A stretch of DNA of 64,000 bases. Source: Iphinoe sp. HA4291-MV1. GTDB lineage: Bacteria; Cyanobacteriota; Cyanobacteriia; Cyanobacteriales; Nostocaceae. The notes below the pieces were generated by a model that saw nothing but the letters and a program-made list of their open reading frames with translations, was not told the origin of the DNA and made no database searches. Below, in pieces: positions 53,077 through 62,912 of the stretch (position 1 is the first letter of the stretch; every line of letters starts with the position of its first letter). The stretch covers positions 1-64,000 of the forward strand of contig JAHHHH010000017.1 of NCBI GenBank assembly GCA_019359415.1. The letters run 5' to 3'. The position numbers and the translations under genes were made by a program.

Positions 53077-54174
53077 TTAAAGGTAGCGTGATAATATCTC
53101 AACAGTTGCAAGTCCTGTTTTTTCCCAACTAAACTGACTAGCCCTACTGATACTTTGAGTCGAAAGATGCTGACGCAATGCTGAATCAGTTGCAATTGTT
53201 TGCATTGCTTGAGTCATTTCCTCAACGTTATAAGGGTTGATGAGAATAGCAGCGTCACCAGCCACTTCTGGTAAAGATGAGAGGTTAGAAGTAATCACAG
53301 GAGTACCACAAGCCATTACTTCTAAAACTGGAAAACCAAAACCCTCCCAAAGACTGGGAAAGACAAGAGCGATCGCACCACTTATAATTTTGGGCAATTC
53401 GCTGTAAGGAACATAGTTGAGGAATTTAACTTTATCGACTATGCCCAATTCCTGAACTTGCATTTGCAACATAGGAGTAAAGCGTTTATCTTGTGGTCCT
53501 GCTAACCAAAGTTCATAGTCCTCATTGTGAGATAGTACTGCAAAAGCGGTGATAAGTCTGTGCAGGTTCTTATAGGGGTCATGTCTCCCAATGTAGAGGA
53601 AGTATGGAGTTCTTGTGGGACGGGCAAGATACCCGTCATAATCTAAATAAAGCGGGCGAAAATGATTAGCATCGTGTGCTAGGGGAATAGGAGTGATTTT
53701 GCTTGCGCTTATGTGATAAAAGTCGATGATGTCACCGGCTGTAGCGTGAGAGTTGCAAATAATATGTTGTGCTTGGGCGAGAACTTGGGGAACGTAGTGG
53801 CGCGAGTAATGCGTTAGTGGTGACAAAACTTTGGGAAAGCGCAATGGTATTAAGTCGTGAACCATTACTATAAAGTGACAGTTACTATAAAGTGGAGCTT
53901 CTGGAAGTGGAGAAAATATAAGTTGGGATTTTAGTTTTTTATAAATTTTTGGTAATTGAAATTGTGTCCACACAAGGCGGTTAAAATGTCCTTTTGTTCC
54001 TTGAGCAGGAGTCAGATTATTTGGTATTGAATAACAGTTAAATTCAGGGTATTTTTGAGCAGTTAATAGGGTTGGATAGAGAGTTTTTAAATAAGGAAAA
54101 ATATTTTTGGCATAGTTGCTTATGCCTGTAGGTTGGGAAAAAACAATGGATAAGTTAAATAATATTTTGCTCAT
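53077..54174 (-). CDS. Glycosyltransferase family 4
   Basis: A 365-residue GT-B glycosyltransferase. The N-terminal half carries [13 protein letters not shown] and the C-terminal domain has the donor-binding [20 protein letters not shown] and [20 protein letters not shown], the retaining EX7E motif of GT4. Acceptor and sugar are unknown. Its start lies within the last 20 bp of the Uma2 nuclease gene upstream; the overlap implies one transcript but no functional tie. It probably acts in exopolysaccharide or lipopolysaccharide assembly. Confidence 0.9.
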   Translation of the reverse strand: MSKILFNLSIVFSQPTGISNYAKNIFPYLKTLYPTLLTAQKYPEFNCYSIPNNLTPAQGTKGHFNRLVWTQFQLPKIYKKLKSQLIFSPLPEAPLYSNCHFIVMVHDLIPLRFPKVLSPLTHYSRHYVPQVLAQAQHIICNSHATAGDIIDFYHISASKITPIPLAHDANHFRPLYLDYDGYLARPTRTPYFLYIGRHDPYKNLHRLITAFAVLSHNEDYELWLAGPQDKRFTPMLQMQVQELGIVDKVKFLNYVPYSELPKIISGAIALVFPSLWEGFGFPVLEVMACGTPVITSNLSSLPEVAGDAAILINPYNVEEMTQAMQTIATDSALRQHLSTQSISRASQFSWEKTGLATVEILSRYL

Positions 54175-54751
54175 TTATATCAAACTTAACCTGATCATAA
54201 ATCTGACTATGTGAGATTTGGCAGTTAGCTGAAACTAGCGTCAAAACTCCATCCTCAGCATCAGATTCGCTAAATAGCCATTTCCCCTCTGGGGTTTTAC
54301 TAAACTGCTCAATGTGGATTTGATATTGGTCAATGAGAACGTATTCTTGAAATTGAGGAATGGAGCGATAGTATGTGAATTTGTCACCTCTATCTCGGCT
54401 ACTGGTAGATTTAGAGAGAACTTCAAAGATAATACAGGGATTGAGTATAGTATCAGTACGTTTTTCCTCGAAAATGGGTTCACCTTTGATAATTAAGACA
54501 TCGGGGTAGGTATATTGGCGATAACGAGGAATCCACAGGCGTAGATCATTAGCGTAAACGTGGTGATCTTGCTCCCTGAGTACCAGGGTAAGGGCAATTA
54601 TTAAATTCACAACGATTTGATTATGGTTAATCGAACCACCTGTCATGGGAACAATTTCTCCATCACGGTATTCGCTGTGGTAATCGGCTGTTTCCTCAAG
54701 TGCAAAATACTCCTCAATTGAGTAAAGACGGGGTGGAATTTGTACAACCAT
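54155..54751 (-). CDS. Uma2-family nuclease-like protein
   Basis: A 198-residue Uma2 (DUF820) protein, a PD-(D/E)XK-fold family greatly expanded in cyanobacteria. YSIEEYFALEETADYHSEYR and DGEIVPMTGGSINHNQIV open the domain; the catalytic part has YTYPDVLIIKG, PCIIFEVLSKSTSSRDRG and KFTYYRSIPQFQEYVLID (the D...E-x-L and K positions). Function unknown; the fold suggests a DNA endonuclease, and some members are mobile. It is upstream of and overlaps the GT4 gene. Confidence 0.88.
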   Translation of the reverse strand: MVVQIPPRLYSIEEYFALEETADYHSEYRDGEIVPMTGGSINHNQIVVNLIIALTLVLREQDHHVYANDLRLWIPRYRQYTYPDVLIIKGEPIFEEKRTDTILNPCIIFEVLSKSTSSRDRGDKFTYYRSIPQFQEYVLIDQYQIHIEQFSKTPEGKWLFSESDAEDGVLTLVSANCQISHSQIYDQVKFDINEQNII

Positions 54752-54814
54752 AACATGAGACTGTGATTTTTTTGTTCTATGGACTAACCTTAGCCTAGCA
54801 TTGTCGAGAAAGAT

Positions 54815-55663
54815 TTAAGGAAGCTCTCTCCTCGAATACATTAACACGCCAGCAAATTTGCCAAATGCTACTTGAGGTTTTACAAAAATCAAAATCAAAG
54901 CATGACAAATCAAACGAATTAACCTTAAGTTGAGAATCCATTTGTTTGTATATCTATCTAAAGATAGTAGATAACCATAAGTACTATTTTTGATTTTCCT
55001 AAAAACATATCTATTCGTAATTGAAGAGGGCTGATGTATGACACCAAATTGTTTCGTCACTGCAATAAAGTGTCCTTGATTAGCATAACGTCGGCAAAAG
55101 TCAAAATCTTCATAGTAGAGAAAATAAGCAGAGTCAAACTGAGGACATTCATTAAAGTTACGAAGATTAATGATAAAGCTACAACCTGTAATCCAATCAC
55201 AAGTAACGTAATCTGCATCTGTCTTGGTCAATAAATCTTGAGTGAGAATTGCTCCTGTTGAGGGAAGAAAGCGACCACCTGCGAACCAAACTTCACCTGT
55301 AGGAGTATGAATAATTGTGCCAAGAATCGAAATTTCTGAATGAGCCTCAAAGAATAACCGAACTTTATTCAAAATACTTTCTTCTGAAAAGTAAGCATCT
55401 GGATTAATTATCCAGACAATTCCTTGAGGGTCTTGGGTATGAATCCATTTTATTCCTAAATTGCAACCACAACCAAAGCCGAGATTATTTTCAGTATTCA
55501 AAATGATTACATATTCATTTTTCAGATGATAAATGGATTGGTCATCGGGAGAGTTGTTAATGATGACTACTTTGTAATCATTATTTTTATAAGTTGGCAA
55601 AGAACTAATTAACTTAGTAACGAATTTTGTAGAATAATAATTAACTACTAAAAAGTAAATCAC
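54815..55663 (-). CDS. Glycosyltransferase family 2
   Basis: A 282-residue GT-A enzyme: YFLVVNYYSTKFVTKLISSL, NNLGFGCGCNLGIKW, WIINPDAYFSEESILN (the N-P-D equivalent of D-x-D) and ITGCSFIINLRNFN. It resembles rhamnosyl- or other O-antigen-type transferases with a membrane-associated C-terminal end (LNLRLIRLICHALILIFV). It lies upstream of the Uma2 and GT4 genes on the same strand, suggesting a polysaccharide gene group. Confidence 0.88.
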   Translation of the reverse strand: MIYFLVVNYYSTKFVTKLISSLPTYKNNDYKVVIINNSPDDQSIYHLKNEYVIILNTENNLGFGCGCNLGIKWIHTQDPQGIVWIINPDAYFSEESILNKVRLFFEAHSEISILGTIIHTPTGEVWFAGGRFLPSTGAILTQDLLTKTDADYVTCDWITGCSFIINLRNFNECPQFDSAYFLYYEDFDFCRRYANQGHFIAVTKQFGVIHQPSSITNRYVFRKIKNSTYGYLLSLDRYTNKWILNLRLIRLICHALILIFVKPQVAFGKFAGVLMYSRRELP

Positions 55664-55801
55664 ATCAGTTCAATTAGAAAATCCTTATTATATAACTTAA
55701 GAACTTGTATAAACTAAATGAATATTATCCCGACTACCGTAACGAAATTTTTGATGGACACGATATGCTGTAATGCAGCACAACGGTAACACCTCCTAAT
55801 G

Positions 55802-57049
55802 CTATGCTGAATCCAGTCCGTATCGTTCTTGCATCTCCTGCCACTTGTGCCAAGCCCAGCCTGGTTTGTACTCCAATCTTCGAGCGACTTCCTGCCAGTC
55901 GCTCAAGCTAAGGTTTAATTCTGGTAAATCTTTTAATTGATGATAAACCCAGCCCTTTTGATAACCTTTCTCTTGTTGAATGTTAATAATTTGTTGTACC
56001 ATCGCCAATTTTAGGGGGTTGTATTCAATAATAATTTCTGCAAATTCCGCAGGTAAAACTTCTAAAATTGAGAGCGCTTCTATGCCTTTTTTATTCCTTG
56101 GCTTGTTTACAAATATAAATTTTATCTGACAAGCCGGACAGGTCGCCAAATTGTGTTCTCTTTCCGATGGAGTGGGACGAAATACGTGACGACACTTGGG
56201 ACATTGCAATACCCCCGGACCTGGTTTGAGACTAATCGGGTCGAGACTCCAAGGTATTTCATTATCAGGCCATGGCAGGTTGAGGTGGGTGTCTGTGTGG
56301 TCAATAATGACAGCGTGAGTTTTTCCGGGTGCTGGTCTTAAACTTCTGCCGATCGCCTGAAACCAAATCGTCAGACTTTTGGTGGGGCGGGAAAATTGAA
56401 TTGCTTCTATAAGTGGGATATCTACGCCTTCGGTAACGATAGAATGCTGGCACAGTACTAACACCCGTCCTGCTGTAAATTCCGCCAGAATATCTTGTCG
56501 TTGTGACATGGGTGTATCGCCATCTAGGTGTGCAGCTGGTATTCCTGTTTCCCGGAAAGCTTTGGCGAGTTCTTTAGAGTGGTCTACAGATACTGCAAAC
56601 AAGACCGTTCGGCGTCCACAGGCGTGTTTTTTCCAGGTATCAATCACATCGCCAACAACTAAAGTCTTTTTCACCAAATTTTCCAGTTGGGCTTTGTTGT
56701 AATCCCCAGCTGTGGTTTTTAAACCTGCGTCACTAGCATGAATGATATGTGCTGGTGCATAAAGCTTAAAAGGTACTAAATAATCAGCAGCAATAAGTTG
56801 GTTAACAGATGGACCACAAATTAACGATTCAAACCCTGGCGTGCTGCTATACAACCAACGCAGCCCCCTACCATCCGTCCGCATGGGGGTGGCGGTACAA
56901 CCGATGATATAACTACCTTGATCTGCATAGTGTTTAAAGACAGTAGCATAGGTGCGGCTGTGACAGTGATGTGCTTCGTCAAAAATGACAAGCGATGCGG
57001 GTGGTGGCTGGCGACGAATTAGGGTTTGGATGGATGGGCAATTCCTATT
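55802..57049 (-). pseudogene. Truncated DEAD/DEAH helicase
   Basis: The first clear frame near 57049 gives SIQTLIRRQPPPASLVIFDE and AHHCHSRTYATVFKHYADQG, with motif II DEAH and motif III TATP; the rest is one open frame (360 residues from an internal Met at 56884) with helicase motif VI (IGRSLRPAPG), a Cys4 zinc-like module (CPKCRHVF...CPACQIKF) and a C-terminal SNF2-like tail. The Walker A half is missing, so the protein cannot hydrolyse ATP normally. The 5' end is cut where the DUF433 promoter begins. Confidence 0.75.
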
Positions 57050-57102
57050 TGTTTCAACATTAAAGTGAAACGGTATTATATAGTAAAGAAGCGAGTTTAA
57101 CT

Positions 57103-57444
57103 ATGACAGTCAAAGAATTTAAAATCCAACTTTTAGCATTAAATCCAACTGATAAAGCTGAAGCGATACAAATTTTAACTAAAACATTAAGTAATGGTTC
57201 GCTAGGAATTACAAAAACACCAGGCGTAATGGGCGGGGATGCCTGTATCGATAAAACTCGTCTTCCAGTTTGGCTGTTTATCAGTTTGCGGCGACAAGGA
57301 GCAACTGATGCTGAACTTCTAAATATGTACCCGCATATCAGTGCTGCTGATTTGGTTAATGTTTGGGCTTATGCTGATGCTCATCCTGATGAAATTGAAA
57401 TAGCACTTCGAGAGCAAGAAGAAGCAATGCAGCAAGAAATCTAA
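57103..57444 (+). CDS. DUF433-domain antitoxin
   Basis: A 113-residue protein. Residues about 40-105 are DUF433: PGVMGGDACIDKTRLPVWLF, then LLNMYPHISAADLVNVWAYA and HPDEIEIALREQEEA. DUF433 is a winged-helix-like domain that pairs with DUF5615 PIN-type proteins, which the next gene encodes 3 bp downstream. It is the putative antitoxin; the N-terminal 35 residues may neutralise the toxin. Confidence 0.82.
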   Translation: MTVKEFKIQLLALNPTDKAEAIQILTKTLSNGSLGITKTPGVMGGDACIDKTRLPVWLFISLRRQGATDAELLNMYPHISAADLVNVWAYADAHPDEIEIALREQEEAMQQEI

Positions 57445-57447
57445 TCT

Positions 57448-57783
57448 ATGGCAAGTCTCTACGCGGATGAACAATTTCCCTTGCCAGTTGTAGAATTGCT
57501 ACGTACTTTTGGTCACGATGTTCTGACAGTTCAGGAATCAGGGAATATAGGGTTTTCTGATCCAGAAGTGTTAGCTTTTGCCGTGAAAAATAACTGTGCA
57601 GTTTTAACGCAAAATCGTCGAGATTACATAAGACTACACCGTTTACAACAAAACCATGCTGGTATTATTGTCTGCACAGATGATCGGAATTTTGAGCGAT
57701 TGGCAACACGGATTAACGGGGCTATTTCTACAGTTGAAAGCTTGAAAGGAAAATTGATTCGAGTGAACCGTCCACCAGAATAA
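57448..57783 (+). CDS. DUF5615 PIN-like toxin
   Basis: A 111-residue PIN-like protein: LYADEQFPLPVVELLRTFGH, then GFSDPEVLAFAVKNNCAVLT, TQNRRDYIRLHR and HAGIIVCTDDRN. The acidic positions (Asp in YADEQF, Asp in LTQNRRD) match the active site of the Mut7-C/DUF5615 branch of PIN nucleases. It follows the DUF433 gene by 3 bp. RNase activity is inferred from the family. Confidence 0.82.
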   Translation: MASLYADEQFPLPVVELLRTFGHDVLTVQESGNIGFSDPEVLAFAVKNNCAVLTQNRRDYIRLHRLQQNHAGIIVCTDDRNFERLATRINGAISTVESLKGKLIRVNRPPE

Positions 57784-57865
57784 AAATCAAACAACTTATA
57801 ACTTAGACGGCTTTATGTAGTGCGTTAACCAACTGTAACGCACCTTATAAAATTTGATAAAATTT

Positions 57866-57920
57866 GGCGTTGCTGAACAGCATGACAAGACCTTATTTCA
57901 TACTTAAATTCAACAACGCC
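57866..57920. mobile_element. GGCGTTGCTGA MITE, copy 4 (55 bp)
   Basis: A short copy of the same family: GGCGTTGCTGA...CAACAACGCC, with TTTCATACTTAAATT inside. It is flanked by TAAAATTT (57858-57865) and CAAAATTT (57921-57928), which agree at 7 of 8 positions. Confidence 0.7.
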
Positions 57921-57933
57921 CAAAATTTAATCT

Positions 57934-58341
57934 CTACGGCACAATTAGCACTGGACAAGGAGAAAGATTTATCACGCGGGTGGTAACGCTATCAGTTACA
58001 CCCTCGTCAGTCAATCCTAGTCCGCGACAACCCATAATGATTAAATCTGCCTCTATTTCATCTGCCATATCACAGATAGTAAAAGCAGGTTTGCCTTGCC
58101 GTTCTAGTGTTTCGGCTGGAATGCCTTGTTGAGCAAACAGAGATTTGGCTGTTTCTAGCAGTTGGGCGACTGTCTCTGGCGAGGACATCGCATCCGCGTT
58201 AGGCGAGTCTGCGGCGGGTTCCTCAACCACACTCAGTAGCACCAAGCGACTACCATACTTTTGCACGATATTGACAACCATATCGACTGCTTCCCGTGCT
58301 TCGCGACTTTGATCAATTGGAAATAGAACTGTTTTGAACAT
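57934..58341 (-). CDS. UspA-family universal stress protein
   Basis: A 135-residue protein beginning FKTVLFPIDQSREAREAVDM and ending GCRGLGLTDEGVTDSVTTRV and INLSPCPVLIVP. GxxG-9xG(S/T) of the ATP-binding UspA type is only partly present (GCRGLG...SVTTRVI). It is a cytosolic stress protein. It is divergent from pgk with a 90-bp gap. Confidence 0.88.
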   Translation of the reverse strand: MFKTVLFPIDQSREAREAVDMVVNIVQKYGSRLVLLSVVEEPAADSPNADAMSSPETVAQLLETAKSLFAQQGIPAETLERQGKPAFTICDMADEIEADLIIMGCRGLGLTDEGVTDSVTTRVINLSPCPVLIVP

Positions 58342-58431
58342 TCTGATTCACCTGTGCCCCCATGACTCGGTAAGATCTGGATGGTTGTACTTATCAAAAC
58401 ATAATAAACAGGCAATCAGGAGGTTTGTGCC

Positions 58432-59634
58432 GTGTCAAAGAAAACTTTAGCAAATTTGTCTGCAGCAGACTTGTCTGGTAAACGCGCTCTAGTGCGAGTT
58501 GACTTTAACGTGCCTGTGGATGATGCCGGCAACATTACAGATGATACTCGCATTCGTGCTGCTCTGCCTACCATACAGGATTTGACGCAGAAGGGAGCTA
58601 AGGTGATTCTAGTTAGCCATTTTGGGCGTCCTAAGGGTGTAGATGACAAACTACGGTTGACTCCGGTTGCCAAACGTCTGTCTGAGTTATTAGGACAAGA
58701 AGTCGTTAAAACTGACGACTCTATCGGCGATGAAGTTGCAGCTAAAGTGGGTGCTCTGCAAAAGGGACAAGTCCTGTTGCTGGAAAACGTCCGTTTCTAC
58801 AAAGAAGAGGAGAAAAACGACCCAGAATTTGCCAAAAAACTGGCAGCAAATGCTGATTTGTATGTCAATGATGCTTTTGGTACCGCACACCGCGCTCACG
58901 CTTCTACCGAAGGCGTGACGAAGTACCTCAGTCCTTCCGTTGCTGGATATTTAATTGAAAAAGAATTGCAGTATCTGCAAAGCGCAATTGAAAATCCCCA
59001 GCGTCCTTTGGCGGCTATTATCGGCGGTTCCAAAGTTTCCAGCAAAATTGGCGTAATTGAAACCCTTCTAGAGAAGTGTGACAAACTTATCATTGGCGGT
59101 GGAATGATTTTCACCTTCTTTAAGGCTCGTGGTTTAAATGTCGGTAAGTCGTTGGTGGAAGACGATAAACTAGAACTGGCGAAGTCTTTAGAAGCAAAGG
59201 CTAAAGAAAAGGGCGTGACTTTCCTGCTTCCCACAGATGTGGTTATTGCTGATAAATTTGCCGCTGATGCCAATTCTCAAACCGTTAGTGTGGAAAACAT
59301 CCCCGACGGTTGGATGGGGTTGGATATCGGACCTGATTCGGTAAAATTGTTTCAGGAAGCTCTTGCTGACTGCAAGAGCGTAGTTTGGAACGGTCCAATG
59401 GGTGTGTTTGAGTTTGATAAATTTGCCGTAGGAACGGAAGCGATCGCTCGCACTCTCGCCGACATCAGCAAAAAAGGTGCAACCACTATCATCGGCGGTG
59501 GTGACTCCGTTGCTGCTGTAGAAAAAGTTGGTTTAGCCGAGCAAATGAGCCACATTTCCACTGGTGGCGGTGCGAGTTTGGAGTTACTCGAAGGTAAAGA
59601 GTTACCTGGTATTGTCGCATTAGATGAAGCGTAA
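58432..59634 (+). CDS. pgk: Phosphoglycerate kinase
   Basis: A 400-residue glycolytic/Calvin-cycle kinase making 1,3-bisphosphoglycerate from 3-phosphoglycerate. [30 protein letters not shown] and [11 protein letters not shown] are invariant. GTG start follows AGGAGG 10 bases upstream (58419-58424). Monocistronic here; gap and other glycolytic genes are elsewhere. Confidence 0.96.
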   Translation: MSKKTLANLSAADLSGKRALVRVDFNVPVDDAGNITDDTRIRAALPTIQDLTQKGAKVILVSHFGRPKGVDDKLRLTPVAKRLSELLGQEVVKTDDSIGDEVAAKVGALQKGQVLLLENVRFYKEEEKNDPEFAKKLAANADLYVNDAFGTAHRAHASTEGVTKYLSPSVAGYLIEKELQYLQSAIENPQRPLAAIIGGSKVSSKIGVIETLLEKCDKLIIGGGMIFTFFKARGLNVGKSLVEDDKLELAKSLEAKAKEKGVTFLLPTDVVIADKFAADANSQTVSVENIPDGWMGLDIGPDSVKLFQEALADCKSVVWNGPMGVFEFDKFAVGTEAIARTLADISKKGATTIIGGGDSVAAVEKVGLAEQMSHISTGGGASLELLEGKELPGIVALDEA

Positions 59635-59684
59635 GGGCTAATACGTGAAACTATAGCGGTTGGTGGTGTATGCTACACCACAAG

Positions 59685-59713
59685 GTAGGGGCACAGGAGG
59701 CTCGTGCCCCTAC
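59685..59713. repeat. Palindromic repeat GTAGGGGCAC type, copy 2
   Basis: Reverse-orientation copy of the hairpin at 13898-13926, flanked by TATAGCGGTT at 59652-59661. It lies 50 bp after pgk and could double as its terminator. Confidence 0.65.
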
Positions 59714-59770
59714 GAATAACACGGTGGCTCCACATCACTGTGCGTATATAGCAATCCTAAATCTAAACAA

Positions 59771-59818
59771 TCCCTGTTCCCTGTTCCCTGTTCCCTGTTC
59801 CCTGTTCCCTGTTCCCTG
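59771..59818. repeat. Heptanucleotide repeat (TCCCTGT)x6.9
   Basis: Six perfect copies of TCCCTGT plus TCCCTG, between pgk and the J-TPR gene. Another cyanobacterial heptamer array with its own unit. Confidence 0.9.
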
Positions 59819-59827
59819 CTATCGACT

Positions 59828-61051
59828 TCAAGATACACAAGCCACTTGCTCAATTCGATGGAATAATTCTATGTTTAGCGCGTACACTGCAGGATAGTAA
59901 AATTTCATTCTCTCAAGTGACGCAAAAATTGTGCTGGAGGGAGAAGCTAAAATTTCAGTGAGTATGTCGTTCAGAAAATTTTTTCTTTCTTCTGGGCAAT
60001 CATAAAAATTAAAATAATCAGTTAAACAGTAGGCGGCTAGTCTTTGGAACCCTTGGTTTATGAGATAATCATAACTCAGATTTTCATACTGATTAATAGC
60101 TGCAACGACTTTCTCAACTTTTGTACAAATTTCTTGAATACCGAAATTGTTTGGTTCTATATCCTTGGCTGCCTTCAGGAATTGAAAAGCTGATCTCCAC
60201 ATATTAAAGTTAGCAGATGTTGTCGCAATTTTTGCTATTTCAAGCCCCATATTACAAAATCTGCTGGCAGCATATTGTTGGATTTCGGAATTTTTAGGTA
60301 GTAAGGATATAATTCTCTTTGCTATGACTTCTATTTTTTGTAATGCACCACTACAAAAATGAACGCGGCAGATAAAGAAAAGTGCTTCAAAGTCATTATA
60401 ATCAGCTTTACCATCAGCACCAATAGCACGTTCTGCCCAAGCAAGTGCTTCAGAGTAATTCTGTTCATCAAGGTAAGTTTCTGCTATATCTAGATAGGGG
60501 ACAGAATTAAATGATTCTAATTTGATTGCCTCTTGATAGGATTCACGAACATTGTGATAAAGTTGAATTCTACTAAAATCTCCATCATTCAAACACTCGG
60601 CTTGCAGTTTGTAAGCACAACCCAAGTTACTCCAATAAACTGCCACATCTGGGTTAGTTTTCGTTAATGCTCTATAGACTTTAACAGCAAAATCCCAATT
60701 TTTAGTATGAATGTAACAAAGACCTAGTAGATTGCGAGCGACATCAATTCTTGGTGCTAGAACAAGAACTTGCTTGAGTAAGGGAATGGCGTTTTCCCAT
60801 TCTTCGACTTGCATTTTCTTTTCAGCTTGATCAATAAAGTTTTTCACTTGAGCGCCGTGCTTCTGCATGGCGTCATAATTTTCTCGTGCTTTTGGATCAC
60901 AAAGCGTGTTATAAGCAAACCGAATTTGCTGGAACCTTTCTGGTTCCTTTTCAGGAGGATACTTGCGAACTAACTGAAAGTAAGCTTGTTTGATTTCATC
61001 TGCAGATGCCTGAAAGGAAATTTCCAGGATATGATAAAGTTCATATGCCAT
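59828..61051 (-). CDS. J-domain-like protein with TPR repeats, HPD lost
   Basis: A 407-residue protein. Residues 1-65 are a recognisable J domain (AYELYHILEISFQASADEIK, FQQIRFAYNTLCDPKARENY), but the invariant His-Pro-Asp that triggers Hsp70 ATPase is YPP (31-33, in LVRKYPPEKEP). Residues about 80-220 form TPR-like helices (WENAIPLLKQVLVLAPRIDV; NWDFAVKVYRALTKTNPDVA; EALAWAERAIGADG), and the rest is helical. Three bases separate it from the Hsp70 stop, so it belongs to that operon. It may be a clamp or client adaptor rather than a true cochaperone. Confidence 0.8.
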   Translation of the reverse strand: MAYELYHILEISFQASADEIKQAYFQLVRKYPPEKEPERFQQIRFAYNTLCDPKARENYDAMQKHGAQVKNFIDQAEKKMQVEEWENAIPLLKQVLVLAPRIDVARNLLGLCYIHTKNWDFAVKVYRALTKTNPDVAVYWSNLGCAYKLQAECLNDGDFSRIQLYHNVRESYQEAIKLESFNSVPYLDIAETYLDEQNYSEALAWAERAIGADGKADYNDFEALFFICRVHFCSGALQKIEVIAKRIISLLPKNSEIQQYAASRFCNMGLEIAKIATTSANFNMWRSAFQFLKAAKDIEPNNFGIQEICTKVEKVVAAINQYENLSYDYLINQGFQRLAAYCLTDYFNFYDCPEERKNFLNDILTEILASPSSTIFASLERMKFYYPAVYALNIELFHRIEQVACVS

Positions 61052-61054
61052 CTG

Positions 61055-62806
61055 TTACTCTTCCATGTTGTTTTCTAAGTCAAACAAGAAGTCAACAAGG
61101 CGATCGCCCACTTTTTGAATTTCTTGAATGTTGTCATTCATCAGAGCTTTTTTAAGTTCCATAACAATATCAGACAGCGGCGATCTTTCTTGAGGAGGTA
61201 TTCCAGCCATATACCGTTCTGCCTTATTAATAAGTCCTTCGTATTGCTTCGCCTTAGCATTCTGCTTCCATAGTTCTTTGAGGCGAGAAGCAGCATCAGC
61301 GATGTCTTTACTACCCATACGTTTGGCTGAATAACCGTAGGATAGCTCTACACTTTTGTTAATGTTAGGAATGCTTGCTTTAAGTTTAGCTATTCCATTG
61401 ATATCATAAGAAAACTCAACTTTTACAGGATAAGGATGACCATCGGGAGCTGGAGGAATATCGATAATTTCTGTAGCTATTCCTGTATCAATCGCGTCAT
61501 TTGGAAGCTTTGCTCTACCTGTATTATCTTGGTATAGACGAACTTCAAGCCGCTTTTGATCTGCTCTCAAAAGGGTGTAAGTTTTCTGAATAGAGTAAGG
61601 AACCGTTGTATTTGGTTGGATCAAAGGTTCATAGGTCAGCATATATTGTCCACCAATGTAACTCACCACTTCAATACCCAATCCAAATGGAGCAACATCG
61701 GTGAGAATAATACTTGAATCTTCAGCAATGAAACCTTGAGCAAGAGCAGCATGAATAGATGCGCCAACACCCACAGCTAAGTCAGCACCAACGTCAAGTG
61801 CTTTCCCTTCTTTGCCAAACATCTCTACGACTAATTGACGAACAGCAGGAATATAAGTTGTTCCACCCACCAATAAGATTCGGTTGATTGTACTGGGGTG
61901 CAGATTTTTGGCATTTAGTGCTTGACATATGCAGTCTCGCGCCTTTTCTAATAGAGGTGCGATCGCCTGCTCAAACTCTCGCTGCGTCACTTCTACCTCT
62001 AAGTCAATAAATTCACCATTGCTCGCTGCAAAATACGGAATTCGTACATCATACGATTGTTGTATGGAAAGCACTTTTTTAGCTTTTTCTGCAGCTTCTT
62101 TCAGTGCACCATGAGCCTTTTGAGAAATTTCTGCCTCAGGATTTTCTGCCTGAAATTTTCTCTTTAACAATGTCATTATTGCCTCATCAAAATCTTTACC
62201 TCCCAATTGAGGATTACCAAAACTACACTTAACATCAAGAACACCCGCGACCATTTCCAGTACAGTGATATCTAATGTACCACCGCCAAAATCAAAGACA
62301 ACAAGCTGTTCTTCAACACCAATATTTTTGATGCCAAAAGCTAAAGCTGCTGCTGTTGGTTCATTTATCAGACGAATAATTTTTAATCCTGCTAATTCAC
62401 CTGCATTCAGTGTTGCTTGTCGAGCTGCGTCTGGAAAGTTCGCTGGAACAGAAAGGACAACTTCTCGAATGATAATTCCGAGTGCTTCTTCAGCATTTTC
62501 CTTAAGTTTACGGAGAATCAAAGCGGAAATTTCTTCAGGTCGATACTCTTTATCTAGCAGTTTGACTGTTTCTCCAGTTCCCATCTTCCGCTTGATTTCA
62601 CGAACTCCGCAACCTGATACATCAACCCAACTCCGGGCATTTTCTCCTACTAAAAGTTCACCTTTTTTATTAATAGCAACAATTGATGGAATAATAGCCA
62701 GCTTGGTAACAGGGTCAGGAATCATAAATGATTCATTATTTCGATATACACAAATTTCAGATGTTGATGTTCCTAAATCAATCCCGATAGCATAATTTTT
62801 TGTCAT
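61055..62806 (-). CDS. Hsp70-family chaperone (divergent DnaK)
   Basis: A 583-residue Hsp70. The nucleotide domain has IGIDLGTSTSEICVY, VFDFGGGTLDITVLE and the adenosine motif ILLVGGTTYIPAVRQL; a shortened substrate domain (PYSIQKTYTLLRADQKRLEV) and a truncated C-terminal lid end in ENNMEE. DnaK of cyanobacteria is normally about 635 residues with a longer lid. Its own GrpE-like and J-like genes flank it, so this is not the housekeeping DnaK but a dedicated machine. Position of the start is by homology (MTKNYAIGIDLG). Confidence 0.9.
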   Translation of the reverse strand: MTKNYAIGIDLGTSTSEICVYRNNESFMIPDPVTKLAIIPSIVAINKKGELLVGENARSWVDVSGCGVREIKRKMGTGETVKLLDKEYRPEEISALILRKLKENAEEALGIIIREVVLSVPANFPDAARQATLNAGELAGLKIIRLINEPTAAALAFGIKNIGVEEQLVVFDFGGGTLDITVLEMVAGVLDVKCSFGNPQLGGKDFDEAIMTLLKRKFQAENPEAEISQKAHGALKEAAEKAKKVLSIQQSYDVRIPYFAASNGEFIDLEVEVTQREFEQAIAPLLEKARDCICQALNAKNLHPSTINRILLVGGTTYIPAVRQLVVEMFGKEGKALDVGADLAVGVGASIHAALAQGFIAEDSSIILTDVAPFGLGIEVVSYIGGQYMLTYEPLIQPNTTVPYSIQKTYTLLRADQKRLEVRLYQDNTGRAKLPNDAIDTGIATEIIDIPPAPDGHPYPVKVEFSYDINGIAKLKASIPNINKSVELSYGYSAKRMGSKDIADAASRLKELWKQNAKAKQYEGLINKAERYMAGIPPQERSPLSDIVMELKKALMNDNIQEIQKVGDRLVDFLFDLENNMEE

Positions 62807-62912
62807 TGCCTAACTGACTCCTTTCACAGTGTAAAATTCCCAATGAAGTGAACATTGCTCACTATGCTATCATTCAGTTTGTTATGTTCCCACCTTACAA
62901 GTGAGGATTAGT

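Noticed and set aside
57030-57070. Possible CRISPR-like ATTCCTATTTGTTTCAAC sequence
   Set aside because: Single occurrence with no spaced repeats or cas genes; part of the helicase/DUF433 junction.
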